A stretch of DNA of 64,000 nucleotides from Mesostigma viride (lineage: Eukaryota > Streptophyta > Mesostigmatophyceae > Mesostigmatales > Mesostigmataceae). The stretch is taken from NCBI GenBank assembly GCA_009746045.1, contig RPFO01000644.1, forward strand, positions 821,180-885,179, given 5' to 3'. The position numbers and the translations under genes were made by a program. Below the pieces are notes generated by a model, which was not told where the DNA came from, searched no databases, and saw nothing but the letters and a program-made list of their open reading frames with translations. This document shows, piece by piece, positions 1 through 9,652 of this stretch. Each line of letters begins with the position of its first letter. Position 1 is the stretch's first letter.

Positions 1-1
1 G

Positions 2-313
2 CGTCCGGCACCCACGAGTGGCAGCGGCAAGAAACACAAGGCGAAGAAGTATCCGCTGGGGAATGTTGTGGCGCAGGCCGATGCCTTCCTGCGTGCCGTC
101 GGGCAGGAGCTAGCCGGCGAGGCACTGGCCGAGGGGGGCAAGGGTGCGGGGGAGAAGGGGGCGGAGGCAGGGCTTGGCATGAAGCAAGTAGCGCAGGAAC
201 GGCCTGGCGTTAAGGGGTTGGCAATGGATGAGGTGAGTGAGGGTTTCCAAGAGGATTCCCCGCAGAATCAGGCGTTAGAGGGTCAGTCTGCGAAAAAGAA
301 AAAGAAGAAGTAA
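2..313 (+). CDS. C-terminal part of an unidentified host gene, Lys-rich tail
   Basis: The frame is open from base 2 to a TAA stop, so the 5' part lies outside the window. The visible ~103 residues are hydrophilic, with a basic patch near the start (KKHKAKK), an Ala/Gly/Glu-rich middle and a terminal run of six lysines, which would suit a nuclear or nucleolar protein. A Met at base 68 could be an internal Met or a start. I recognise no domain. The stop is followed 64 bp later by TGTAA, the polyadenylation signal usual in volvocalean algae, which supports a real 3' end. Confidence is moderate that this is coding and low for any role. Confidence 0.5.
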   Translation, partial: RPAPTSGSGKKHKAKKYPLGNVVAQADAFLRAVGQELAGEALAEGGKGAGEKGAEAGLGMKQVAQERPGVKGLAMDEVSEGFQEDSPQNQALEGQSAKKKKKK

Positions 314-618
314 CTAAGTACTTGCGTGTCATGGGCAGAAGCATGCGACGGAGTACTAGTTATGCTAATCTTCTTTTGTAATAACTCGAAAGTAAAAAAA
401 CAAAGATCGTCTGCATCATGCCCCAACTCTAGCCTTACGAGATGGGCACTGCAGATTTGTAATGACCAAAGATGATTAATTATACACTAATTGATTAACC
501 ATCTATATTTTGGCTGTGGTGCCCACAACCCTGTAACTAGCAACTAGATAGCTAGCATCATCCATTCCATCCCAGCGTTTATTGCTGCCATTCGCCGGCT
601 GTATGAGGGCTCACTCCA
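314..618. other. 3' flank with two short LINE scraps
   Basis: No gene is seen. Bases ~512-574 match the LINE-A 3' UTR (GGTGCCCAC, CTAGATAGCT, CCATCCATTCCATCCC) and 575-612 match the family B reverse transcriptase at ~4796-4833. The two scraps are joined directly to each other and then to LINE-A copy 1, a chimeric junction. Confidence 0.55.
377..381 (+). terminator. TGTAA polyadenylation signal
   Basis: TGTAA lies downstream of the stop at 313. Chlamydomonas and relatives use TGTAA in place of AATAAA. A second copy-like site (TTTGTAATG) follows near 453. Confidence 0.4.
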
Positions 619-2464
619 GCCCTGACGGAACCCCTGGCCGACCCCAACGAGCTACCGCCGTTCACCGAGCTCGAGCTGAGCACCGCCGCCAAGCAACTCC
701 GCTTCTACGCCACCGTTGGACCTGACCAGCTCCCAGCCCCGGTGATTAAGCTGACGGCGCTCACGGGGTTCCTGCTTGACGTCTGCAACCGGATCCTGCT
801 TGCCGACGCGCCGCCGATTCCTGAGTGGCAGCACAGCTACCGTTTTATGCTGTACAAAAACAAAGGTTCCCCTGACGACCCCGCCAACTACAGAGGAGTC
901 TGCATCCAGAGCGCCGCACTCAAGTTGTTCATGCGCATGATCCTCAACCGCCTTCGTTCTGCTCTCGACTGTCACCTTGGGGAAAGTCAAATGGGCTTTC
1001 GTCCTGGGCGCAACACCGTCATGGCCATCTTCGTCGCGCGTCGCCTCTTCGAGGAAATCGCTCTCCTGCAACCTGGTGAGTTTCCCGCCATCCTGATCTT
1101 CGTCGACTTCATCAAGGCTTTTAATTCTGTCCTCTGGGACGCTCTATGGGCTGTACTTGCTCGCGCTCGCGTCCCCACTCCCCTGATTACCGTCATCCGC
1201 ACGCTGTATGAGGGGTCGACCACTTCGGTGCGCACTCAACACGGCATCACCCCGCCATGCCCACTGCAGACCGGCGTCTGGCAGGGTTGCGTCCTGTCGC
1301 CGTACCTGTTTATTATTGTAGTGGATTATGTTATGCGCCAGGCACGTGCTCGCTTTGCTAGCATTGCAGGCCGTGCCCCCGGCCTAGCGATCACGAACGA
1401 GCTTGGAGAAGGGGGGCCGACTAACAAGCAGAATTTACTAGCTGACCTCATTTATGCCAACGACATCACGCTCATCGAGAAGCCGGAGTCTGCCCAACTT
1501 TGGCTGGACTGCCTGGCGCTCGAGGCTCGGGAGGTTGGTCTAGAAATCAGCCCCAAAACGGAGGCCCTGGCCCTCGGCATGCCATGCCGAGGCAGGGCCC
1601 CCACCCACACTCCCCCCGGGCTCTTAGACGACACCGAGGTCCCCTACTGTACCCTACTTCAGGCCGCTTCAAGCTGCTCGGCAGTTGGCTTCCCGACTGC
1701 GAGGACGACCTGACGACACGGATCGGCATGGCGTGGGCGCAACTCCATGACCACCACCGCTGGTGGAGCAACCCCGCCCTACCCCGGATCGTCAAGCGTG
1801 ACCTCTTCAAGGTCGTCATTCTGCCGATCCTGACCTACGGCGCCGAGACCTGGACACTGACGCAGGAGCTGGAGCAACGACTCGACGGCGCGCCGTCACC
1901 CCCTCGAAGGCGCCTTTAACATCCCCTTTGGTTTGCACATTAGTAATGAGGTCGATTTGTACGCTGATTTGCCCTATGTTTCCCACATTATTAGGCACAG
2001 GCGCCTGGGCCTCGCCGGGCACCTGGCCCGCACAGATCAGGTAGATACATCAGATAGACTAGCTGGCACCAAGCCCGCCCAGCCTGGGCGATATGTCTTG
2101 AGTCACCTGGCGTGCCCCAGGCCGCGCGCGGCAGGGCCGCCACCAGTGGACTTTTCGTGATAGACTCGGCATGGGCACTAGACGTGACGGGCTCACACCC
2201 GGGCAGCCTCCTGGTTTGTCTGTAATATGGAGGCAGATGGTGCGCAAGGATAGATGGCAAGTAGTGATCACCCCCTTGGAAGCCTGTGGGGGCTCCGCGT
2301 GTGACTGTGTATGGCATTCATAGCGATTCAGGCCGCGGTGCCCACACCCCTGTAACTAGGACCTAGATAGCTTACACCATCCATTCCATCCCATGTTCCC
2401 CTCCCACGGAGAACTTATGCTCACGTGACACAGTCACGTGTCTATTAATTAATTAATTAATTTA
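616..2464 (+). pseudogene. LINE-A copy 1: broken non-LTR retrotransposon RT
   Basis: The frame from 619 to 1713 encodes the reverse transcriptase of family A, nearly identical to the copy at 38101-39987. Two key sites are changed: the catalytic YADD box reads YAND (near 1455) and the FD of motif A reads FN (near 1122). An insertion near 1580-1655 breaks the frame. The C-terminal region (GAETWTL block, then HLARTDQVDTSDR) continues in two other frames to ~2160. The 3' UTR follows with the family's CACGTGAC-type hairpin (here slightly mutated) and an ATTA tail ending at ~2464. The 5' end is truncated within the RT N-terminal extension. It is a dead copy. Confidence 0.85.
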
Positions 2465-2477
2465 CCGTATTATACCG

Positions 2478-2818
2478 TAGAAAATCCTAACTACACTACT
2501 CATCAAAACGCCTCCTCCGCTTGGGGGGAGGTGGCTTGCCCACAGGGTCGGGCGTACGTGTGTGCCTTGACAATCTTCTTCCACCGCGTCTTGTCCTGCA
2601 TGGCAGTCCAAAGACGGTACCTAGAGAGAGTGGATGCGGTGCTCAAACTGGGCTGGGACCACTAGGTCGTCCAGCAACATCTGAACGCAGTTCGTGACAG
2701 GTTTCCCTACCCTTTTGATGAGTAGTGTAGTTAGGATTTTCTAGATAGCTTAGAGTTAGGATAGTTCGATCACGCGGCTTCCTCCACCCCATCCATCATG
2801 GAATATGTGCTACATGAC
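2478..2818. mobile_element. LINE-B 3' end in head-to-head inverted arrangement
   Basis: Bases 2478-2717 are the reverse complement of the LINE-B ORF end and start of the 3' UTR (compare 5711-5950). At TTTTG (2713-2717) the sequence switches to the plus-strand 3' UTR (compare from ~5917), running to ~2818. The switch lies at a 5-bp match present in both orientations. This resembles twin priming or template switching during LINE insertion. Confidence 0.7.
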
Positions 2819-2820
2819 CC

Positions 2821-4112
2821 CCCCGGATCGAGGAGCTAGTCGCATTTTGCATTGAGCATCGTGTATCTATATTAGGCGTCCAGGAACACCGCCGCACGGT
2901 GCCACTTGGCCTGGTGAGCACTGCTCGCTTGGCGGGTGGCTGGCGGTTTTACTTCGCTGGCAGCGGTACGCCTGGCCAAGGTGGTGTTGGTCTTTTGTGT
3001 TCGCCGCTGGCAGTTACTAGCCTCAGCACGTAGGTACCAGCCTTAAGTTTCGCCTTATGGTAGCACATTTCACCTCTGTCGCGGAGGGGCGGTCTAAACA
3101 CCACCTCACGGTGGGGGTGGGCTACGCACCCCACAGTGGTCTACCTGAGTCGGCCCGTGAGGAGTTCTTCGAATCTTTGCATGACCTTGAGGGGGTCACT
3201 CCGGCCCGCCACTTTTTGGTTATGCTGCTCGACGCCAATGCTACGCTCCCCGTGGGCACTGCTGGCAGTCGCTTTGCGCCTGCTGACACGGAAGCTAACG
3301 CCAACACTCCCCTTTTCTCTGCCTTTTTGCGGGATAGCGGGATGGTTGCTGTCAACTGTCAATTCCAACGTCCCTCACAGGACTTGGTCACTTTTCGTGG
3401 CCCTAACGGCCGTCAGGCCTGTCTGGACTACGTGGTGGTACGGCAGCCCAGGTGCACCTCGGTTCTGGACGCCCGAGTGTTTGACACGCCCACGGTGTGC
3501 TCTGACCACCGGTTGGTGCGCGCGACCCTTCGGCTCCGGTTCCACGTCCCCGCGCGCCGCGCCGCACTGGTCCGCCCTGACTGGTCTGCTCTACGTCCGG
3601 TCAAGGGAGATCCTGAGGACTGGACGGACGCCGAGCACGAGCGGAACCGGTGCCGACGGAGTACCTGTCGGCCCTGGACGCCCGGGCGGACGTCGACGAG
3701 CTGGACAAGGGTGCCCCCAACGCAGCCATTTTTGCGGGCTTTGCGGCCCGTGCCCCGTTGCTGGCGGCCCGGCACCTGCCGGTCATGCCCCGCCGCCGCC
3801 CCGGCCCGCTCTACCGCCAGGACCCCAAGGTCTTGGCCGCCCGGCACCGCCTCAAGCGTAACCGGGACCCGCTGCAGAAACCATTGCTCAAGGCCGCCCT
3901 TGTGGAGGCCTACGAGCACGCTCAGGACGCGGAGGCGGCCCAGTGCATCGCGGATGCCAAGGCCTGCCAGGCCCGCAACCAGGGCAAGGACATGTGGTAC
4001 CACCTCGACCGGCTCGGCGGCCGGCGGCAGCGCACCCCGGTGGAGCACACGGGGGACGGCACGGCGCCGGTCAGCCTTGACCGCTGGTTGGCCCACAATG
4101 TTTCCTTGACCG
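2821..4112 (+). pseudogene. LINE-B apurinic-like endonuclease domain and linker (frameshifted)
   Basis: The first stretch reads RIEELVAFCIEHR then ILGVQEHRR, the first endonuclease/exonuclease/phosphatase motif, before a stop at 3031-3033. The next frame (3057 on) holds LLDANATL, then LDYVVVR and SDHRLV, the usual later blocks with the catalytic Asp-His pair. Near 3640 the reading moves to another frame and gives a charged linker (TEYLSALDARAD to KDMWYHLDRLGG) joining endonuclease to RT. The endonuclease would nick target DNA to prime reverse transcription. I infer it is broken by two or three single-base indels. Confidence 0.75.
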
Positions 4113-5927
4113 GTGGGGCGCGCGCCCCCCCCCGCCGCTCACCCCGAGACGGCCGCCCGCCTCGGGGTCGCCGGACCCCCGCCGCCGCCAGCGCCCCCCT
4201 CCTCGGCCGCGGACTACCAAGTCCCCGCCTTGCAGGAGGGCTGCCTTGCCACTGACGACGTCGTCCCCCCCTTCACTTTGAAGGAATTGGACGGCGCCCT
4301 TGCTCGCCTGCGGTACGATGCGGCGGTCGGTGCCGACCACCTTTCTGCTGAGCTGCTGAAGACCCCTGATCTGGCGGTTAGGGATCTTCTGCTGGCGTTC
4401 TGCAACCGTGTCCTGCTCTCTGACGAGCCTCCGCCTGCTGAGTGGCAGACGGCCATCCGCGTCATGCTGTACAAGAAGGGCTCTGCTGCTGACCCCGGCA
4501 ACTACCGGGGTGTCTGCCTCCAGAGCGCCGCGCTGAAGGTCTTCATGCGCATGATGCTGCACAGGCTCCGCGCCGCGCTGGACCCACACCTGGGTGAGTC
4601 TCAGATGGGTTTCCGTCGTGGTCGTAACACTGTCATGGCTGTGTTTGTCGCGCGCCGGTTGATGGAGGAGGTGCGTCGACTTCCCCCTGACAGTTTGCCG
4701 CTGGTCTTCATTTTTGTTGACTATATCAAGGCCTTTGACACGGTTCTCTGGGAGGCTCTTTGGGCCATCCTAGCTCTGGATCGGGTACCACCTGCGTTTA
4801 TTGCTGCCATTCGCCGACTGTATGAGGGCTCACAGGCAGTAGTGCGGACTGCGGAGGGCACCACTCCACCATTCCCCCTTCACCACGGGGTGTGGCAAGG
4901 TTGTGTCCTGTCCCCATACCTGTTCATTATTGTCGTGGATCACGTCATGCGCCGGGCACGTGCGCGCTTTACTGCTCTTAAGGGGTTCGAGCCAGGCTTG
5001 GACATCCTTAACGTGAAAGAGCACGGCGGGGTTAGACCTGGTTACCGCCTTGCCGACCTGATTTATGCGGATGATACCACCCTCATCGAGAGCCCCGAGC
5101 ACATTCAGACCTGGCTGGACTGCCTGGGCCTGGAGGCGCGGGCGGTGGGGCTGGAGATTAGTGTCAAAACTGAGGCGATGGTGATAGGGGCATCCAGTAA
5201 ACCACCGCTGCCGCGCCTGCTCGACGGGACGGAGGTCCCGTTCCGCGACCGCTTCAAGCTGTTGGGGAGCTGGCTTCCTGACACCGCCGACGATGTGGAC
5301 ACCCGCATCGGCCTTGCCTGGGCCAAGCTCCGTTCGCTCACACCTTACTGGCGCTCGAAGGGCCTGGACGGGCACCGCAAGCGCATGCTCTTCAAGGTCC
5401 TCGTCCTCACGGTGCTCACGTATGGCGCCGAGGCGTGGACCCTCCCACCCAAACTGGCAGCTCGGCTCGACGGCACAGTTTACAGGATGCTCCGGCAGGT
5501 CCTTAACGTAGGTTTTTCCGAGCGTCCGTCATCAGAGTCTTTGTATCATGGCATGCCTCGTGTTTCGGACGAGATTAGGCAGCGTAGGATAGCATTTGTA
5601 GGACACCTTGCCCGCACCAGCCAGGTCGACACCACCCTTGGTCTGGCCGGCCCCCAGCGGCTTGGCCAGCCAGGGCGGCACATTCTGACCTGGCCTGGCC
5701 CCGCGGACATTCCCAAAAGGGTAGGGAAACCTGTCACCAACTATGTTCAGATGATGCTGGACGACCTAGTGGTCCCAGCCCAGTTTGAGCACCGCATCCA
5801 CTCTCTCTCCCGTCTTTGGACTGCCATGCAGGACAAGACGCGGTGGAAGAAGATTGTCAAGGCGCACACGCCCGACCCTGTGGGCAAGCCACCTCCCCCC
5901 AGGCGGAGGAGGCGTTTTGATGAGTAG
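4113..5927 (+). CDS. LINE-B reverse transcriptase ORF
   Basis: The open frame is 604 codons long. RT landmarks are NYRGVCLQSAALKVF (~130), GFRRGRNT (~166), FVDYIKAFDT (~201, motif A), GVWQGCVLSPYLF (~259) and YADD (318-321, catalytic). After the RT come the LLGSWLPD and YGAEAWTL blocks, then a C-terminal stretch with a Trp-rich end and a basic tail (PPPRRRRRFDE). It performs target-primed reverse transcription. The Met at 4113 is probably not the natural start, because the upstream linker is coded in another frame that meets this one at a C9 run. All catalytic Asp residues are present. Confidence 0.85.
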   Translation: MGRAPPPAAHPETAARLGVAGPPPPPAPPSSAADYQVPALQEGCLATDDVVPPFTLKELDGALARLRYDAAVGADHLSAELLKTPDLAVRDLLLAFCNRVLLSDEPPPAEWQTAIRVMLYKKGSAADPGNYRGVCLQSAALKVFMRMMLHRLRAALDPHLGESQMGFRRGRNTVMAVFVARRLMEEVRRLPPDSLPLVFIFVDYIKAFDTVLWEALWAILALDRVPPAFIAAIRRLYEGSQAVVRTAEGTTPPFPLHHGVWQGCVLSPYLFIIVVDHVMRRARARFTALKGFEPGLDILNVKEHGGVRPGYRLADLIYADDTTLIESPEHIQTWLDCLGLEARAVGLEISVKTEAMVIGASSKPPLPRLLDGTEVPFRDRFKLLGSWLPDTADDVDTRIGLAWAKLRSLTPYWRSKGLDGHRKRMLFKVLVLTVLTYGAEAWTLPPKLAARLDGTVYRMLRQVLNVGFSERPSSESLYHGMPRVSDEIRQRRIAFVGHLARTSQVDTTLGLAGPQRLGQPGRHILTWPGPADIPKRVGKPVTNYVQMMLDDLVVPAQFEHRIHSLSRLWTAMQDKTRWKKIVKAHTPDPVGKPPPPRRRRRFDE

Positions 5928-6166
5928 TGTAGTTAGGATTTTCTAGATAGAGTTAGGATAGTTCGATCACGCGGCTTCCTCCATCCCATCCATTATGAAA
6001 TATGTGCTACATGACCTCCCCACGGAGGCATGTTATAATTTAATTTAATTTAATTTAATGACCCCCCCACGGAGGCATGTTATAATTTAATTTAATTTAA
6101 TTTTAATAATTATACCGTATAATACGCCGTATAATGGAACACTGCTGTGCCTACACCAACATGCTG

Positions 6167-6364
6167 CGTTCATCCATCTTCACTAGGGCAGCGTGAGGCT
6201 GTCTAGATAGATGTTGTAGTTAGAATGCTGTTAGATAGATGTCATAGGTAGCGGATGTAGATAGCTTAGACCGGTAGGACTGTTTGCACCCATCCACCCA
6301 TCCATCGGGGTTAATGCTCCGTGACTCCCCAACGGGAGCACGAGACTAATTAATTAATTAATTA
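6167..6364 (+). mobile_element. LINE-C 3' UTR end with hairpin and ATTA tail
   Basis: It carries the family C 3' signature: CTGTCTAGATAGATG, GACCGGTAGGACTG, a short CATC repeat, GGGGTTAATGCTCCGTGACTCC, then GGGAGCACGAGACT and an AATT/ATTA tail. The TGCTCC...GGGAGCA bases can pair as a terminal hairpin. The same layout occurs near 8400, 9900, 18450 and 48700. Confidence 0.7.
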
Positions 6365-6607
6365 ATCCATCTTCAGAGTAGGCTATGCTGCCCATGTTCG
6401 CAATGAGGACCTGTACCTCGGCATGCCATATATCACCAGCACCATTAAGTGGCGCCTGCAGCTAGTATAGGGCACTTAGCTCGCACCACCCAGGAAGACA
6501 CCTCACGTGGCCCCCCCGCGGGCCTGCGCCCAGCTCTGACAGCCTGGCCGGCACCTCCTTACGTGGGCCGGACCCCGTGATGCTAGACGCCGCAAGGCCT
6601 GCATGCA
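6365..6607 (+). pseudogene. LINE-C ORF C-terminal fragment
   Basis: The sequence matches the family C coding end seen at 7909-8172 and 18685-19219 (RVGYAAHV, NEDLY, GMPYIT, then GHLA and LTWAGP-type residues), with several indels. It is cut off by the palindromic element that starts at 6608. Confidence 0.6.
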
Positions 6608-6827
6608 AGTTATTATAAATAGTGACGGAACCTTTTTGCCACTTGGCAATTAGGTCCGTCACTATTTATCTGGCGAAAACCACTCGCCGGTATCTATTCC
6701 GCGAATCCGCGTTAAGTTCACGTGAACGTGGCGCGGAATTGATACCGGCGAGTGGTTTTCGCCGGATAAATAGTGACGGACCTAATTGCCAAGTGGCAAA
6801 AAGGTTCCGTCACTATCTATAATAACT
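6608..6827. mobile_element. Palindromic MITE-like element, copy 1
   Basis: This 220-bp inverted repeat begins AGTTATTATAAATAGTGACG and ends with the near-complement ...TATCTATAATAACT. Each arm itself folds on GTGACGGA...TCCGTCAC, so the palindrome is nested, with CACGTG at the centre. The open frame across it (66 codons) is only a by-product of symmetry. I see no transposase, so it would be mobilised in trans. The family is unassigned; TTA or TAA at the ends would fit PIF/Harbinger but is not decisive. Confidence 0.6.
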
Positions 6828-7123
6828 AAAACGTCGTAGTGTGGGGGCCGATATCTATCGTACCGCTGATGCCTACTGCAGTACCGAATCTCCATATTCC
6901 AACCGGGCATTTTTCCCTTCTGGCACTTTCGTTTGGCCTTCTGGTATCAATTCCTAGCGATTCGGGCCGCGGTGCCCACACCCCTGTAACTAGGACCTAG
7001 ATAGCTTATACCATCCATTCCATCCCATGTTCCCCTCCCACTGAGGACTTATTATGCTCACGTGACGCAGTCCGACGTGTCTATTAATTAATTAATCAAT
7101 CAATTCCTTCCGGTATTCGGAAA

Positions 7124-7171
7124 TGCCCGTGTCACCACAGGGATTCGAACCCCCGACTTACGTACGAGGTC
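7124..7171 (-). tRNA. tRNA 3'-half remnant (copy 1)
   Basis: The minus strand reads a T-arm with GGGGGTTCGAATCCC preceded by an anticodon-arm-like stretch around ACG. The 5' half is missing, so it is not a functional gene. The T-arm wording resembles organellar or bacterial-type tRNA-Arg(ACG), but that is only an impression. Confidence 0.35.
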
Positions 7172-7173
7172 TT

Positions 7174-7393
7174 AGTTATTATAAATAGTGACGGAACCTT
7201 TTTGCCACTTGGCAATTAGGTCCGTCACTATTTATCTGGCGAAAACCACTCGCCGGTATCTATTCCGCGAATCCGCGTTAAGTTCACGTGAACGTGGCGC
7301 GGAATTGATACCGGCGAGTGGTTTTCGCCGGATAAATAGTGACGGACCTAATTGCCAAGTGGCAAAAAGGTTCCGTCACTATCTATAATAACT
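7174..7393. mobile_element. Palindromic MITE-like element, copy 2
   Basis: It is the second copy of the 220-bp nested palindrome, carried in the second unit of the tandem duplication and apparently identical to copy 1. Confidence 0.6.
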
Positions 7394-7689
7394 AAAACGT
7401 CGTAGTGTGGGGGCCGATATCTATCGTACCGCTGATGCCTACTGCAGTACCGAATCTCCATATTCCAACCGGGCATTTTTCCCTTCTGGCACTTTCGTTT
7501 GGCCTTCTGGTATCAATTCCTAGCGATTCAGGCCGCGGTGCCCACACCCCTGTAACTAGGACCTAGATAGCTTATACCATCCATTCCATCCCATGTTCCC
7601 CTCCCACTGAGGACTTATTATGCTCACGTGACGCAGTCCGACGTGTCTATTAATTAATTAATTAATCAATTCCTTCCGGTATTCGGAAA

Positions 7690-7737
7690 TGCCCGTGTCA
7701 CCACAGGGATTCGAACCCCCGACTTACGTACGAGGTC
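7690..7737 (-). tRNA. tRNA 3'-half remnant (copy 2)
   Basis: It is a second copy of the remnant at 7124-7171, carried by the tandem duplication. It is identical in the T-arm and likewise lacks a 5' half. Confidence 0.35.
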
Positions 7738-7739
7738 TT

Positions 7740-7808
7740 AGTTATTATAAATAGTGACGGAACCTTTTTGCCACTTGGCAATTAGGCCCGTCACTATTTA
7801 TAATAACT
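7740..7808. mobile_element. Short palindrome made of the MITE outer arm only
   Basis: These 69 bp start and end like the 220-bp element but contain only one outer-arm hairpin (AGTTATTATAAATAGTGACG to TCACTATTTATAATAACT). It may be an internal deletion product or the ancestral unit from which the 220-bp form grew. It is followed by the LINE-C motif TTGCGGGCCTTGCGGCGCC in inverted orientation. Confidence 0.55.
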
Positions 7809-8449
7809 TGCGGGCCTTGCGGCGCCTAGTAGGCCTCTCCGTGATTTGGAAAAAGATGATGGACAAGGCCAAGTGGGCCCAGGTCATAGAGGACCAACAC
7901 ATGTGCTGCGTTCCATTTTCAGAGTAGGATATGCTGCTCATGTCCGCAATGAGGACCTGTTCCAGGGCATGCCATATATCACCAGCACCATTATTAAGCA
8001 GCGGCGCCTGCAGCTAGTAGGGCACCTAGCGGGCACCAACCAGGTAGACACCTCACGTGGCCCCCCCGCAGGACTGCGATCAGCTCAGCCTGGCCGGCAC
8101 CTCCTGACGTGGGCCGGGCCCCCTGATGTTAGACGCCGCAAGGCCCGCACCTTCAAAGAACAGCTAGTATAGAGGACATGGGGGGGCTAGGCCTCTCCGT
8201 GATTTGGAAGAAGATGATGGACAATGCCAAGTGGGCCCAGGTCATAGAGGACAACGAGCCCCCCCCTGTGGGGAAGCGCCCGCGTGTGCAAACGTGTGGG
8301 AGGCACGCCAGACAGCTCCCCTAGGGCATCGTTAGGCTGTCTAGATAGATGTTGTAGTTAGAATGCTGTTAGATAGATGTCGTAGGTAGCTGATGTAGAT
8401 AGATTAGACCGGTAGGACTGTTTGCACCCATCCATATCCATCCATCCAT
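7809..8449 (+). pseudogene. LINE-C 3' portion: ORF end plus 3' UTR
   Basis: After a short inverted scrap (7809-7900) the plus frame encodes the family C terminus (RVGYAAHVRNEDLFQGMPYI, then RRLQLVGHLAG and HLLTWAGPPDVRRRKAR) to a stop at 8172. The 3' UTR with GACCGGTAGGACTG and a CATC repeat follows, but the terminal hairpin is missing. The sequence changes abruptly at ~8449. It appears to be truncated at both ends. Confidence 0.7.
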
Positions 8450-8515
8450 CCTTGCGCGCATGGGCCTCCTTGGTGAGATTAAGCTGACTGCCCACCGCCT
8501 CCCCTGCGCGCGGGG

Positions 8516-8809
8516 TAAGGCCGGGGCGCCTCCGCAGTTCTTCTCATCTTTGAGAGCCCGGCGGACAAGAATTCGTTTCTCAGACGCCGCAAGCGGCTCG
8601 AGAAGACTCACTTCACCATTGACGACGACTTGACCCTGGCGCAGCAACAAAGGCGATGGGAGCTATGGCCGACCTACCTCCAGCTCCGGCAGACCAAGGC
8701 GGGCCAGCCGGTGTACTGGAAGGGGGCGGCCATCTACGTCGGCCACAAGCCCTGGCAAGCGACCCCCTCGACCACATCGGCCCCAGCGACCCCAGAAGCC
8801 CCAGCCTAG
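8516..8809 (+). pseudogene. LINE ORF1-type RNA-binding protein, C-terminal fragment
   Basis: One frame reads LLIFESPADKNSFLRRRKR, then FTIDDDLTLAQQQRRWELWP, then PVYWKGAAIYV, and stops at 8807-8809. The pattern of an RRM-like strand, a basic helix, ITIDDDLT and QQQRR resembles the C-terminal nucleic-acid-binding half of L1-type ORF1 proteins, which coat LINE RNA. There is no start codon or N-terminal coiled coil, so it is a fragment. I cannot tell which LINE family it belonged to; its position after LINE-C is suggestive only. Confidence 0.45.
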
Positions 8810-9244
8810 GGGAATACAGCAGTAGTAGTGTAGAATAGATAGACCGTGGCCATGTACATGTACGCCTACTACAGGCACTATACTAGCTAAGCCACGCGCT
8901 TTATTTAACCATGTACATGCGTGCCGATGATGTGCCACACTCCAGATGATGCCTAGCCTTATTTAGTAATGTTGTGCCCATGCAGGGAGTAACTCTCTGC
9001 TGAGATGCCATGCCCTATAGCTTTTTGTATAGCCATGCTGATCTTCCCCCCCATGACAGGCTCCCCCTTCGCTGGGCATAGCTTGAAGATCATGGAGATG
9101 CAAGTGCCCTGGTGCACCTAGAGCAAGGGTCCTTTACATTCCCACCCTTGCAGGAAGTAGCTTAGAATGTATGATAGGCCATATGCCCCTTCTCTGGGCT
9201 ATGTGCTACATATACTCCCAGCGGAGTTATGTTCCTAATGGCTA
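8810..9244. other. No gene seen
   Basis: This is AT-moderate sequence with several CCATGTACATG-like words and no sustained frame with recognisable content. It may be the 3' UTR of the preceding ORF1 fragment. Confidence 0.3.
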
Positions 9245-9645
9245 AATAATTAAAAAAAAATTAAATTAAATTATAACATGCCTCCGTGGGGAGGTCATGT
9301 AGCACATATTCCATGATGGATGGGGTGGAGGAAGCCGCGTGATCGAACTATACTAACGCTAGGCTATCTAGAAAATCCTAACTACACTACTCATCAAAAC
9401 GCCTCCTCCGCTTGGGGGGAGGTGGCTTGCCCACAGGGTCGGGCGTGTGCGCCTTGACAATCTTCTTCCACCGCGTCTTGTCCTGCATGACAGTCCAAAG
9501 ACGGGAGAGAGAGTGTATGCGGTGCTCAAACTGGGCTGGGACCACTAGGTCGTCCAGCAACATCTGAACGTAGTTGGTGACAGGTTTCCCTACCCTTTTG
9601 GGAATGTCCGCGGGGCCAGGCCAGGTCAGAATATGCCGCCCTGGC
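9245..9645 (-). mobile_element. LINE-B 3' end, 5'-truncated
   Basis: It reads, in plus order, an AAATT tail, the CCTCC/GGAGG hairpin, the 3' UTR and the complement of the last ~90 codons of the LINE-B ORF up to GCCGCCCTGGCTA, which corresponds to ~5668. The layout is that of a short 5'-truncated insertion. Confidence 0.75.
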
Positions 9646-9652
9646 TAAATAA

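Larger units (their letters stand above)
2819..6105 (+). mobile_element. LINE-B copy 1: almost complete APE-type non-LTR retrotransposon
   Basis: In order it contains an endonuclease domain (from ~2821), a linker, a reverse transcriptase (4113-5927), a short 3' UTR, a CCTCC/GGAGG hairpin and a TTTAA-type tail. The hairpin-plus-tail module appears twice (about 6015-6058 and 6059-6105). The 5' end starts inside the endonuclease, directly after another LINE-B 3' UTR. Indels break the coding region near 3031, ~3640 and at the C9 run ~4125, so this copy is probably not active, though the RT motifs are intact. Confidence 0.85.
6608..7739 (+). repeat. Tandem duplication of a 566-bp unit
   Basis: Bases 6608-7173 and 7174-7739 are near-identical. 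Each unit holds a 220-bp palindromic element, a ~60-bp spacer, a LINE-A 3' UTR with hairpin and ATTA tail (6956-7100 and 7522-7667), and a tRNA-like 3' half. Differences are few (for example GATTCGGG versus GATTCAGG), so the duplication is recent. A third, short palindrome follows at 7740. Confidence 0.85.

Noticed and set aside
3428-4096. 222-codon minus-strand ORF
   Set aside because: A shadow of the LINE-B endonuclease and linker on the opposite strand.
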